Assembly (NCBI GenBank): GCA_003640385.1
Contig: RCAB01000438.1
Coordinates: 1-52,015, forward strand
From: Setaria digitata
Lineage: Eukaryota > Nematoda > Chromadorea > Rhabditida > Setariidae
DNA: 52,015 nt
Reading direction: 5' to 3'
The position numbers and the translations under genes are program-made. Numbering within the stretch: the stretch's first letter is position 1; each line of letters opens with the position of its first letter. Under the pieces are notes generated by a model, which made no database searches, was not told the DNA's origin, and was given only the letters and a program-made list of their open reading frames with translations. Shown here one piece after another: positions 33,395 through 46,755 of the stretch.

Positions 33395-36078
33395 TTTATC
33401 TCATTTGAATTTGATTATTATCCTATTCCTATTTTAAATAAGCAATTAGCCTAAGAAAATACTGACTTTGATGAAGCACAACCACTACTGCTCAGTCGTA
33501 AATCTCGAAGATGCATGTTATTTAGTCGACCGTTAAATAAAACAAACAGTTACTGATCTAATTAATGATTATAAAATTTTCATTTAAATACTTCGTCTGT
33601 GAATGCATAATTTGCGCTTATTTCTATAGCTAATTTGTGTGACAGAATATTTTATGTAATTCATTTATTAATTGCTTGTGTTTTCCCCGTACAAAATAGC
33701 TTAAACAACAAGTGCTTCATAGTGATACAGTATGATTGCATAATTAACGATTGATTTTTATAATTACATGTTATTATTAATATTCATTTTATCACATTAT
33801 CACTACTGATCATTTAAAAAATCAACAAATTAAAAACAAGTTGATAAATAATGCTATATATATAATTTAACGTTAATTCATGCAAAAAAAAAAAAAAAAA
33901 AAAAAAAAAAACATTGGTCAAAGTTAAATGATTAAGTGCAAAAATTAAATGATCAAGTCGAACTCTAAAATGATTAACTAGAATTATATTTACATAATTA
34001 TTTTTTTGATTTTAACAAACAAAGTTTTAAAATAACTTTAAAATAAATGACTGCATAAGTTGCATTATCAAATAGCACTGATAAATTAGGAAGCATCATG
34101 TTTATCATCGTGAAATCTTTACTTCATTAACTTTATTATTCGGATCATTCACTTAATTAATAGCTCTAAATATATGCCCTATCATTGCAGGAATTGATTG
34201 AAAATTGAACCTGTCCTTCTAAGTTGTGCAATTAAATTATTCCAAATAGTCTAAAATAAATGACTAATTTAGTACATTTTTACATTACATTACTCATATA
34301 CCGTAATTCACTACGTCTGGAAAAAGTATTTAGTAAGTTTAATTTGGTGATTGCTCGAAGTTACATAGCCTCTATTAGCTTTTATTACTTTTTTTTTTTT
34401 TTTTTTTTTTCATTTAAATTCATTCTATTAAATTAGCTTCAGTATCTTATCTAAGAGTATCTATCGAGATAAATAATAAAATTGTTTAGAAGTTCAAAGT
34501 TATACAATATCCGATCGACGTTATCTATTTCTTCGTTAAAATGTATTACCATTCAAATTATTGATTAATGTTATCAATATATTATCATCACAAATAATCA
34601 CAACTAATATGATTAATTGGTAACATTGTACAGTTAATGATATAAATGAAATTAGCTAATTGTAGAGAAAATACATTCAATTAAATTTGAACAGAACGCA
34701 TTCAAAATTAGCTTATCCTTCAAAGTTATTGTATTATCATTTAATCATCAATATACTAAATATTAACTGTGATTAATATTAGAAATTAATTTAAAAAAAG
34801 GAAAAAATGACTCATTGACTAGGACATAAAAGGACTTCAATTTATTGCAATGTTTAGCTCAAATTACAGTCTTCAAATTCTACTATTTGTCATTTTTTCT
34901 TAATTTCAGATATCATTAAAATGAATAATTAATAAAAATCAGAACAAAAAAAAAACTGACACAATTAATACTTTTAATAAGATGCAACTTATTTTAAATA
35001 CAATCCCAGTGATATTCATCAAAACGGCAATTCCCATCCAGCACTGTTAAATATTAAAATAAAATGCCGATGTATTTGCATTAGATTCCCTTTTCTAATT
35101 ACTTTAAATCCGAAATTCTTTCAAACATTAACTATCATTTACCACATATATGTTTTAAATTTAAAATTTCGAAAGCAAAAAAAAAAAAGAAAGTAAACAA
35201 TTTTTGACATTCCTTTCAGTCTATAATTAACCCTACCAATATTATTATATATTCCTGTAACTAATACAGATCATGAAATACTTTCAAAATTTTCTTCCTA
35301 TAGCACAGTATGCTACTCATACTTTTTACACATCTTTTCCTTTTGCTTAATTATATATTTGCATCTAAAAAAAACTCATATTTTGATAGGAATTTTACAA
35401 CGAAATTCTTTTTTTTTCCCTTCTTTATGATCAAATGCTGCAGCTGAGAAATGCTTTACTGAAAATGACTGAAACAGAGAAAAACAAACAATGATGAAAG
35501 TTATGCAATCAGCTATACCGATCACAATTCGGATAAATTATTACTAGAAAGATATGATTAACTAAAAAGTGCTGGAACTGGTACAAACCTTTCCTACTGT
35601 GCATTTTTACGAGAAAAAAAGTTTTTCACTACAACTATATTTGGAAGGCACCAAGGCATGGAGCACAAATGAACATTAGTTAGTAACATATGAAGATTTC
35701 TATTTGCATTTTTTTTTTCCATTTTGAAATAGTTTGTCTTAAAAATGAATCTGAAATAAAATACTCAAAGTGTGTTTAGAATTGGAGTTATCTATTCTGA
35801 ACAAGACATGCATATCTGATACATAACACAATTTGAAATACCTAGTCATCCAAATTAAAAACAAAATAATTTCAAGTTTCAAAGCATTAAAATGTACAGT
35901 GCACTCAGGGATACATGCTGCCAATATGGAGAATTGAGGTGAAGCGCATAAGAAAAAATTTTGAGATAGAAAATTGGTAAGAATTTGATTGAGACACAAT
36001 CGGAGGATACGAAACAATTACAACAAATTGACAAAGACGACAACGTATCACAAGAAAAACAAATAATTTACCACAGGA
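33395..36078. other. Non-coding stretch, nothing recognised
   Basis: About 2.7 kb of AT-rich sequence between the start of the candidate glycoprotein gene and the 3' end of the STRIP gene. It contains long poly-A (33885-33911) and poly-T (34388-34410) tracts. The 92-codon minus-strand frame at 35739-36017 lies just past the STRIP stop, has no splice support and is treated as 3' flank. The upstream region of the glycoprotein gene must lie here. Confidence 0.55.
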
Positions 36079-39000
36079 TTATACAACATCAACAATGCCA
36101 TGTGTAAGTGCCATAAGTAGATCCCAATTTGTATGATTTTTAATCACTTCATCATCAACCCATTTGGAATAATTACGCTTAAATCGATCACTTAGTTCTA
36201 CTTTTGTACCTAATAATGATTGAAAACTGTTGTCCATTGGTTCGAATTCATTCATGTCAACATTATCCAAATAGCTATCACCTGGAGATGAAGCTTCGCC
36301 AATTTCTACAAATCAAGAAAAATGCTTTATTGATCATACTTGGACAAAACGTACGTTATATAGCAACAATTAATAATGTAATGTCAAAATATATAGTTAA
36401 ATCATCAAATTTCGATAGTTTTTAAATGCTCAACAGGATAATTACGACCTAATCAACATCATTTAAAACTCAAATAAGGTAAGACAATTCAAGTTCTACA
36501 CGATGCTAGTAACATGCAAAAAAAAAAAAAAAAAAAAAAAAAAAATGCAGAAACAGTTAATATATTAATCCTGAGAAATCGTAATGCTCATACTCTATTA
36601 ATCTAATTGATTCTTTGATGAAAAGAATAATGGCCTTTATTTTTATGATATAATTCGACTTACCTAATGCAAATGCAGGATACAAATGAGCATATCGCCT
36701 TGAGTTAAATCTTTCCACTGCAGTTTTCAGTGCCGCTTCTTCATTTTGAAAATCCCAAGACTTCGAACGAGTTTCATTTGCATAAGCCCAGTCATCATTT
36801 AACCTATACACAGAGCAAAACCATAAATATTCGTCCAAATACTAAACAAGTAAATCTTATCTATGATCGCTAACAAATCTACTGCTTGTTTACAATTGTG
36901 ATGTTTGCAATAATAAGTGCTTGTAAATTAATGGCAGTAAGGACATCGCATGCAGAAGGCTTTAACAGTAACTGCAGTTAATTAGTATTGTAAAATATAT
37001 GCCCAAACAAAAGTTGACATTAGTTCATAAGATTCATGGATAACGATTAACGTTTTTTTTTTTTAATTTTTTTATGACCTTCATTTTCTTTGGTTCCACT
37101 TAATTTTACTATTAAAAACTCCACCATGCATTTACAAAATAAAAAGCCTACCTATGCCGAACTTTGGCATAAATCGCTGACATTATTTCCATATTTGTTC
37201 GTCTCCACTGCCGTCCAAGATATCGAGCTTGCATTTTGAGCAATTTTAATACATATAGTTGAAATACTGCCTAGAAAACAAAATAAAATAATCTCGCTTA
37301 TAACCACTGAAGAAATCATACTAAAATTTCAAATAGGGATTTCTTTTCATTTTTTGTTGATAAAAGAATGCAGCAACTAAGAATTCTACTATATTAGTGA
37401 TGCATTTTTAAATCCGTATTACAAGAGAGATGTAAAATGAAATATAGCATGACAGGCCATATAACTTTTAATTTAAAAACACAGAAATTACATAGCAAAA
37501 AAAAGGAAAAAATATGTATTAAAAAAAGTGCTTATTTCCAGCGTCAAGTAACAAACCAATTTAACTCGCAATGAGCGTTTTAAAATTGGAGCAGACTTAA
37601 ATACTACGAGCATCATTGTACGTGCATGTTTCCATTTCGTTAATTTATTTAAAACGCGCAAAAGATTGATGGCCGAAAAAACATTACGCCATAAATAATA
37701 TGTTGGTGATTGAGAATCATTGTCTTCCAAGTTGTCAACATCCAACACTGGCCATTCTTCTGTAATGCTACTGTTAGAGACAAAAAATTTAAACTTAATA
37801 TTCTTATTTAATTTGTTGTTAAAATTAATCAATGTCATTTTTCTCGACCTTTTGAAATGTGAAAAGAGACCACTCAAACTAACTTCACTAAATAACTCTC
37901 TTTTTACTATGAAAATTTCACACTGTATGAACACTTTTAGGTACTGGAGCGCTTTTCTGAGCTCTGCTATTGATGGATATCAAAATCCAAATAATGATAA
38001 AAATATTAAAAAAAAAAAAAAAGAAAAAACAAATCCGGGAAAGATGAAAGGATTAGATTAAATAGTCAATTATAGGATGCAGGTTGCTCGTTGGAAAAGA
38101 CAAACTGCAGAACTTGAACCTATTTTCTTGCATGGCGTTAAAAAAAAGAATATTTCTCTATTGGATTAATTATGAATATCTCTAATGATCTCTTTATCAG
38201 GAAGTTATACAAGGATTTACCACGGTTTCGCACATAATAAAGCGGCGCATGAGGGTAATTATAGGGAGGCAGTTCGTGTTTCGACTGTATATACCGAACC
38301 ATATTTTGATCCATAAATTTCAGGATTAGAGGAATGCAATTAGCAAAAACAAGGTGCTGTCCGATATATTCAAATTGATATATGTGGTTTAATCGAAAAT
38401 GTTTCATAAGTAATATTAGAACTGCAGAAGCGGCCTTGACCATTATCTGAAAAATCAGGAATGGAATGAGGTATATCAATGAAAATATGCATATTTTACT
38501 AAATTATGGAAAATGGGATAAATTTATTTCTTAAGCGGACTCTTCCGTTTTCCTGTTTATTGGTTTAGGGATAAAAATAAAATAAAATACACCTCTTTAT
38601 GTCGATTAACATCGATTGCAATACGAACGCTTTGTTCAAGAATATTTGAGAGTGAGCCATCGAAATTAACTGAGTTTGACAGTATTTCATAGTTATCCGT
38701 TTCAGGTGTAAGCACATCCGAGAGTATATTGATTGCTTCGCTTTTTGCCTTCAATTACAGTTTTAGCACTTTCAGCAGACCCAACTCTCATGCTGAATCT
38801 AGTTATCATTCATTGAAATCCCATGAAAACTTTGTTAATATGCATAGTGGATCTCCTTGTGATAATACTTTACATGCCACAATTACGAAAAAAAAAAGAG
38901 CTCATGAATCCAACAACCCTCATTTAGATCAAAGCAGAACTGGTATCACAATTTTACCCTACATCAAAATGCTAACCTTTGAGGAAGGTGCAGCAGCTAG

Positions 39001-42000
39001 CAGTACTTTTAATAAGGCAATGATGTACTGACTTAAATTTGGCAACATCATTCGATATAACTTTTCTGCACTCGTCATTGGGATATTATCTTCTCGTTGT
39101 GAAAATATATATCGATTTAATTCTTTTTCCCGATTTGCCTACAATTAATCCCTTGATCCAAATCTTTTTCCCGATTATCATCATGGATAATCACTGCTTA
39201 AGGAAATGATACCGAAGCTTCTGAAACCGAAAATCTGCAATCTCAAAAAAATATCAGTAAATAAACACACTTGTAATTCACCCAACGAAATATAAACGTG
39301 ACGACGCAACGCATGAATACTTTTCTGGACCGGTAACGGTAAACCAAATACCGTAGTCGAATCGCTTGGTAAACGATAATCAAAAAATTTCATCCTGAAG
39401 ATTACTAGCAATCAATTTAATTTGATTTGGTGCAATCTTTTGCAACCAAATTTTACGAAGTTGCAATCAATTTTAATGTTATAAAACTTCCTGACTTCCA
39501 GACAGTCACAAATCTTTTTTTAAAAAAGAGAAAACCTCAGATTTCATAAAAAAAAAAAAAAAAAAAAAAAAAAGAACAATCACCTTTCACATTGTAAAAA
39601 TGTTTCAATATCTTCTTCACGTACTTTCGAATTCCACGGCAACGATGTTCGGAAAAGTATATCCATAGGTGGAGGTGTACTTGCGATAGGAGTATGATCA
39701 CCTCCATAAGAACTTCTACAACACAATTAAATACAAAGCCAATATCATAATTTCCATTAATCTATACGGACTTTTCGAAATTTTTTTAGTTTAATCGACT
39801 GATTTAAAATTTTTACAATATGGCACTTTTGAAAGGCACAGAAAAAAAATACAAGACGGAAAGAGTCTGATGAGCAAAAGCATACCGCATCAAAGGATTT
39901 GGACGACTCCATTTGTTCAGCGTGTGTGGCACTTCTTTCTTCACCAAGGTAGGAGCTAAAATGCTAATTGATTCACAGTAATTATTGCGACTAAAATAAT
40001 TTTAATAACCACGTTAATATATTTCTCTAGCAAGGTCCATATTTTATTAGATTTTCTACGATCTCTTTAGATCTTTGGGAAGTCTGTCGTCATTAAAGAA
40101 GATAGTACTTGAGGAATGAGGTAGTTCATCAAATGTCAATTCGTTCAAATCGCCACCCTCCAGAACATCGGCGCTTCCATCATTAGATTCAATTAAATCT
40201 GACGGCACTTGGTCAATTTCTGCACATTCACATCCAGTTTTATCCAGCTCTCCATCGCTCTTCTCTGCAAACTGACAATATTTTGAAGTCTGAATGACAA
40301 TTTTATTGTTATGAATGACAAAATAACGGTCCAAGAATAAACTGCAAAAGAAATTAACCGACCTTCAAGCGAACCAGAGGTAGTGCAAGCAAGCTGACGA
40401 CAAATTAGTCGAGTTGAAGGATGAAGTGTTCTCTTTGGGCGAATAAGACCTGTGATAAATTGAGAACCTTTTATACACGTTAAATCCAAATTTTTCAGAG
40501 TTCAGAAAAAAAAAATGCAATTGTATGGAAGTTTAAATGAAAATTGAGGCAAATTCACCTTGATTCTGTTCCGAGTCATTCCCATTTATCGAAGATGACT
40601 TCATAGCGCTTGCAACAAGTAGTGTGTCTTCGACCGAATTCAAATTAGCAGCCGCTCGTTTAGCAGCTTTACTTTCACGCAACTCTTTCCAACCACCCAA
40701 TATTGTCAGGAGTGTTTTCCAAACAAGTAAAAGAACCTGCAAATAAATTTTCACTTAAGCCAGAGAAGCATAACTTCCAGATATCTAGGTAGCTAAAATA
40801 TGTAACCATTATCAACGAATTAGCACTTTCCTATGATTCTATAACAGAAACTGAAAACATTACTTTTTTCATCGGGAAGTGAGGACTGCTTCCGTGACAG
40901 AAAGCTGGCATCATTTCAAGCAAAACCATTATCAACGACATATCAGCACCTTCGATAACTTCTTCTGCAAATGTTTCATATATCATAGTTTAAAATTAGA
41001 TTATTTTTACTCAAAATTCAATGAAATCCAGTTGCGATGAAAGAAATGATGTCAAAGCTCACCAACTTCGGCGATAAAATTTTGTCTCAGTTCAGCATAT
41101 CGAGATTTCTTATCTGCTGACACAACAAGTTCAAACAAATCTAATCGCCGTATTGACTCTACCATATGATATAAGGCACTCAATGTTACACGTAATGCTT
41201 CGTTATCGGCCATTGTAGCACTTCTTCGATTGCTTCGCCTTTCCACTGTAAATAATTTCAATTGCCAAAAACATTTAATTATTTTGATAGGTAAGCTTGT
41301 CAATAACAGGGAGTTGTTGACGAAAATATTAAATATTCCAGAACAATGAAACAGAAAAGCCGTGCTACACTTTCACCAAAAGAAGTAAACATTCAGGACA
41401 AGTTGATGATTTTTTTTTGCAAAATTACCTCCACTGCTTTAAATTTTTAAATGCCACTGGAGAAATAATACTGGCACCTAAATATAAATATTCAGTTTTG
41501 ATATCCACAAAAATAAATACCGAAAAAAAAAAACCATACCAACACTTTCTGAAAGATCAGCATTGGATGCTGAACGGCTGTTTGATGCTGAAGAAGATCG
41601 ACTATAATGAGCTGTTCCAATGGGTCCACCGTCCCACATATCATGGATTTCAGTTAACAACAGCTTACATAACGCCTGAAAAAGAATTACTTGAGAGTAA
41701 TAATTTTCAACTGCGCAAGGGTTTTTGAATAATTATTCCGCTACAAAAGTCTATTCCTTTAAAAAAAGACCCCAAAAATTTAAATGCTTTCTACCTGGTA
41801 AACGCCAATTTCGTAAGCTTTGTAAGCATTTAAAACTCCTTCCGTTAGGCACTTTTCTTCGTAATATCCTAAGTCAGTCCCATCTTCTTTTTCATCATTG
41901 CCTTTGAAAATAGTACCAATGGTTATGTCCGTGTCATCTTCAAAATCCATATAAGCACCCTGAAAAGCAATAAATATACGCCACAACGCATTACCTGATT

Positions 42001-43440
42001 TGAAAATTGTTTGGAATTACTTTAACCAATTGTTAACAATAAAATGCATCACTACACTGATCAAATCGTTCACAAATATGCTAACGGATCATGTTAACAA
42101 GAAGACATTCAAATATTTTGTGCGTAAATATCAATTACTAACAATTATTTATTACAAACCTGCAACACATAAAGTATGGATCGTGAAGCATTTAACCGTA
42201 TATTTGGTTCAACTCTTTCCAGTTCTTCCAACAAACTCAAAAGAACATCCTTTTGTTGAAATTCGGCGAGTTTTGACCATTTATGACCGAGCTAAAAATA
42301 ACCATACGTTTTACCGAATTAATGAAAACAAAATTAAATAATCCCGAAATAAAGAATTCTAATACCAAGAATTCCTGACCACAATGCAGTGTTTTGAAAC
42401 CATTACCTTTCTGGACTCCGTGAAATTTCGGTAAGCATGCATGTTCAGTGCCCAATCTTCTAACTCACTGTAAGTGTAAAGTTCAGCCAATTCTGCTGCA
42501 TGGGTATCACAATCCGAATAGATAAATTCAAAATCATTCATTTCAGCACGCGTCTAAAGATAAAATGAGCACTAACTAAATCAGAAAAATGAAAGAGAAA
42601 CTTCTGCCCATTCGCTTAAACCAGTTATTTATAACGGTGAACAAGAAATTAAACAAACAAGTCTGCACATTAGTACATGAGTACTTGAACAGATAATTAG
42701 GTACTTGATAGGACTTTAAAGTGTAACATAAGGTGTACAAATGAATTTGCAATTCTACGTATGACAATTAAAATTAGTTAGAGTTATCAAGTTAAAATGA
42801 AATTTTTGATGTTAATTACATCGAGCAAAAAAAAAAAAAAAAAAATTGATTAAGAGAAACGAATACCGAAAAATCATTGCTTAATGGCCTTGACTTGTTT
42901 GATATTTTCTTGAGTTTCGGCAACTGCGCCGATCGTCTTTGTGCAAGTGCTGATTCACAAATGTCTTTCCGATTTTCGACAACATCATTTTCCATGTGTT
43001 CCACCTGTTCGTTGTTATGCTTCACGACATTTACGCCATATACTGTAAAAAGCACATATTACTTTTAATGCTCATTTCAGATTATCCGATTCCTAACCAC
43101 TACTGATCTATGTTCGGTAATTAACTTCCCGCATTCAATGTGATATGATATTTTATAACTCTGCAACCGATAAGTATCATTGTGCTAACCATCATCAGCA
43201 AAATTTGGCCGTACGCGTCGTAAGAGATCTGGCTTTCCCAATCCTGAATCAAGGCACGATTAATGATCAATTCAAAATCTAATCATCCACTACTATAATA
43301 AAGGCTAAATTTTAATGTAAAGCCTTTAAATACCATAACGAATATCTTCAAAAAAAATAAATAAATAAAGAAATAAATAAATAAAAAGATAAATAAATAG
43401 GAAAAAGGAAATCAAATGAATACAAACCTTGCGTATTCAT
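36079..43440 (-). CDS. farl-11: STRIP1/2 homologue (FAM40, Far11), STRIPAK scaffold (1047 aa)
   Basis: Twenty-two exons: 43440-43428, 43243-43190, 43042-42867, 42553-42407, 42291-42160, 41959-41795, 41675-41540, 41245-41063, 40964-40864, 40736-40559, 40449-40363, 40264-40060, 39963-39886, 39715-39584, 39394-39271, 39138-38977, 38748-38593, 38446-38221, 37759-37557, 37270-37152, 36803-36664, 36305-36079. All phases agree. The N1221-type domain begins [20 protein letters not shown] and runs through [15 protein letters not shown] and [20 protein letters not shown]. The DUF3402-type part starts near [17 protein letters not shown] and holds [66 protein letters not shown] and [11 protein letters not shown]. 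These match human STRIP1 block by block. Known role: STRIP1/2 is a scaffold of the STRIPAK complex that links PP2A, striatin and GCK-family kinases. The protein is longer than human STRIP1 (about 840 aa), mainly by Ser-rich and acidic inserts. Exon 11-12 splicing has two in-frame options, and an extra N-terminal exon may exist. The symbol is the C. elegans name by homology. Confidence 0.93.
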
Positions 43441-44599
43441 TGATTTAACGGATACCTTCAACACGTATCAACAAACGACTGATCTGTTCATGTGAGATAA
43501 CGAACTTTGCTTCTGCTGAATGAACTTTTGTTAGGGATATAAGATTAAACTACGGTGATCATTACGTCTTATTACATATATTCTCCTTTATACTGAAGAA
43601 ATATGGTAGACAATAATCTACAGCTGTAACATGTGAAAATTGTGACTAATAATGGGTAAAATCATAAAGAAAGCAACAGATCACAAAAATTACAATGAAA
43701 AAAAAAAAAAAGAAAAGAAAGAAAGAAAGTTAACTTTTCGCAGGTGAAAAAACATAGGTATAAAACCANAAAGAAAAGAAAGAAAGAAAGTTAACTTTTC
43801 GCAGGTGAAAAAACATAGGTATAAAACCATGCCTATACAGAAAAGGATCATACGCTTGGCGTACATATCAATGAACAAATAAATATGAATATTTTATAAA
43901 AAAAAAAAACAGTTAAGCATATAAATGTTACGTCCACCTCCCTCTACGTCATGAGCACATTAATAAAACGTTCAAAAATTAGCAGCAGAATAAAAAAAAA
44001 AATTAATGTTAAAATAATAACTGATATTATTGATAATGAGATTGGTAGCAAGATAGTAATATAAAATAATTAAACAGTACTTTCTGTCGTATCAAAAGTC
44101 ATCGGAGATTAGTGAAATAATTCCCATATAATTCATATACGAAAAATTGAGAAAAATCAAACTAAACTAAGCGAGTTTATCAGTCCGATAACAGGAGATC
44201 ACGATGTTTTTCCGGTCCTGCTAATAGGGCTATCTATTTATTTTTTCACTCCAAGTTTAACGAATTCAGGTGTGCTCAGCTGATTCTAATAAACTAGAAG
44301 TAAAACTATTTAAAGTATAGCATCTGATGATAGTTAACTCTAAGCAAAACAAAACTAACTTTTATAAATGCCATTCCCAACATAAGACTTAAAACAGAAG
44401 CTGTCTCTGCGTTGAGTGGCTTATGACACCTTACGGCCGCGTTACATCTTTTCCCTTCGTGACAGCCGATCATGTGAAAATGACGGGTAATTAAATGATA
44501 AAACATGGTGGTTACTCGTGTCTTTACCTTTTCCACTGAGGAGGAATCGTTAGGTGCTAGGCAGTCGTTCCGGATTCGGCTAACCGGATGGGACAGCAT
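43428..44599 (-). other. Possible extra 5' exon of the STRIP gene
   Basis: On the minus strand an ATG at 44599 opens MLSHPVSRIRNDCLAPNDS and reaches a good donor (AAG/GTAAAG) after 44528, in phase 0. An AG at 43457-43456 would accept it in phase 0, adding VSVKS before MNTQ. The segment is clearly richer in GC than its flanks. The alternative is that the AG at 43456 is a trans-splice acceptor and MNTQ is the true start. Sequence alone does not decide. Confidence 0.35.
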
Positions 44600-44991
44600 C
44601 GATTAATCGGAATTTGATTAATCGAAATCTTTTTGTTGTTAATTAGCATGTTTTGCTGAAGCATTAATTATTGATGAATCATTTTTGATTGAAGCTTATT
44701 GACCGTGAATTTTTCTATCATAGAATTGTCGTGTATTGAAAAGTTTAGCCTAAGTTAGATGCAAATAACTCACTCCCAATCCTTGGTTAATTTCCTTCAG
44801 GAATCATTAGCGTGAATAAATAATGATCATGAATACGAGTATGCAACAATACTGTTTGATATTGTTTGAAATGATTTTTTTTTTTTTTTTTTTGTTTTTT
44901 AGCGAAAATGAAAAAATAAAAATTAAATCTTCAGGAAACCAGACTATTTGAACATAAGAATGCTTTTGAGAATTGATCGGTTTAACTTTAT
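43441..44991. other. Divergent intergenic region between STRIP and ClC genes
   Basis: About 1.5 kb between start codons on opposite strands. It must contain promoters for both. It holds an AAAT-like microsatellite just inside the STRIP side (43355-43400), the assembly duplication at 43709-43829, and a GC-richer block at 44400-44600 that may be a STRIP 5' exon. No other gene is visible. Confidence 0.55.
43709..43829. repeat. Duplicated contig end around a single N
   Basis: The 60 bases at 43709-43768 recur at 43770-43829 with N at 43769. Both copies begin with an AAAG/GAAAGAAAG run. It lies in the divergent region between STRIP and the ClC gene. Confidence 0.85.
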
Positions 44992-46709
44992 ATGAGCAGC
45001 TCCTGGATTAGCGACGAGGTGTGTGTGTTTTTTTTTTCTTCAATTAATTAATTAATTTATACATTTCTATATGCTGACTTCCTTGTATGCCAGCGAGGAG
45101 AATGGAGACAAGGTAGTGAATATAAACAGATACGACTGTGATTTCAGACTAGACTAGATGTAGTAATTTGGATATGAGACTGATGCTAACAGCATAATAG
45201 TAATAGGCCGAGGCTAGCATGGTGTTTGGAGTATATATTTATACAGGTAATCAAATTATAGACTGGTTAGTTTCTTAATTGCAACTTTGAAGCTGTTGTT
45301 GCCAGATGGTATTTGTCGGTGAAGACTAGAACTTTCGAGGAGGCTGCCTATCAAGGATTAGGATTTTTGAAGAAGACAGTGAAATAGATGTTCATATCAT
45401 AAAAGGGTAGAAAAATATTTGACCAGGTCTATGAAATATGAGAATGTGTTTTGCTGTGCAGAATGACAGAGAGCGGTAGTTTTGAAGGATTCTGTGCTGA
45501 CTAAGGAAGAAGCTATTGTACTTTGCTTTATATTTTTTATGAACAATGAGATTTTAATTTAGTTAACTAAATATCGAGAACAAATTGATATTTGCAGCAA
45601 AGTGAAACAACCTGCTTAATATCACCTCCTCAGTCCAGAACGGTTCTGTCAGTATTTAGTCGACGCCGAATGATAAGAACTCAGATCGAATCAGAAGGAA
45701 GTATAATGGGTGATGATGATGTAATTGTTCCTACTTCCAATGTTTCCGCTTCCAGTACTGCGCCAGCAATAGTGCATGTAGAACAAAGCAGTCATGGTGC
45801 ATTGAAATATCGTGGTATATTTATTTGGTTTCATTTCAACGATGTTTAATAATCATCTTGCGCTAACTTAAGTAACAGGCTCTGTAGATAATTGAAACCT
45901 TTACTTTGGATTTTAGATGTAAATTATTTGTTTTAAAATGATTATCCGTTTACTTTGTATTCTAGGTACAAATGGAAGTAATTTTGTTGCGTTAGCAGAC
46001 GGTGACGAAATAACCGTTGAGGAAGCTGCTTCGCCAATAGAAAGGTTTTTGCTTTTTCCGTAATTTAGGTTTTTATTTTAAAAAAATATGAAATTTAATT
46101 CTAGATAAAGTCAGAAACAGAATTTGAATAAATCATTCAAACGACCAATTTCAAAACTGAATTACTGCGATGCTTTTCTCTTCCACCAGTCACGTATTTA
46201 TTTTACTTCATCCCACCAGCTATTTTGCCAACAGAAAGGTTCTTCTTGTTTTTTGTGTTTTTTTTTTTTTTAGTTCTAGCAATATTTTTTTGCAGTCGGT
46301 ACGGTGATTTTCATACAATAGATTGGCAGAGAGATTTAGCACGGGACAGGTTGCGCCACAAGTTTATTGTGAAACGATCAAAAACTCCTGTTGGTAAATT
46401 GTGTAGTCTGTGGGATGCAGGAAGTGGTTGGGCTTGTGTTCTAATGGTTGGTCTTGCTGCCGGTACAGTTGCTGGTATTATTGATATTGGAGCACGTTGG
46501 ATGAGTGATTTGAAGGTAAGATTTCCCGAAGCATCTTCATTTCTAGAAATCATTAAATTCTAGCAATAGTTATTAAAAGGTTTTGTCTGTTCATTTTTTC
46601 TATTTTTATATTTATTTTATTTTGTTTTTTTTTTTTATTCCAACACATCAAACACTAAAAAAAAATCGCAGAAACTCCAAAACTTACTATTTCCTAACTA
46701 GGGTTTTTC

Positions 46710-46755
<46 letters not shown>

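Noticed and set aside
35739..36017. Minus-strand frame of 92 codons just past the STRIP stop
   Set aside because: The STRIP protein ends properly at 36079; this frame has no acceptor in phase and its composition resembles 3' flank.
45230..45250. ATG GTG TTT with a donor-like GTAATC as another ClC first exon
   Set aside because: The donor phase does not match exon 2, while the MSSSWISDE exon at 44992-45018 does.
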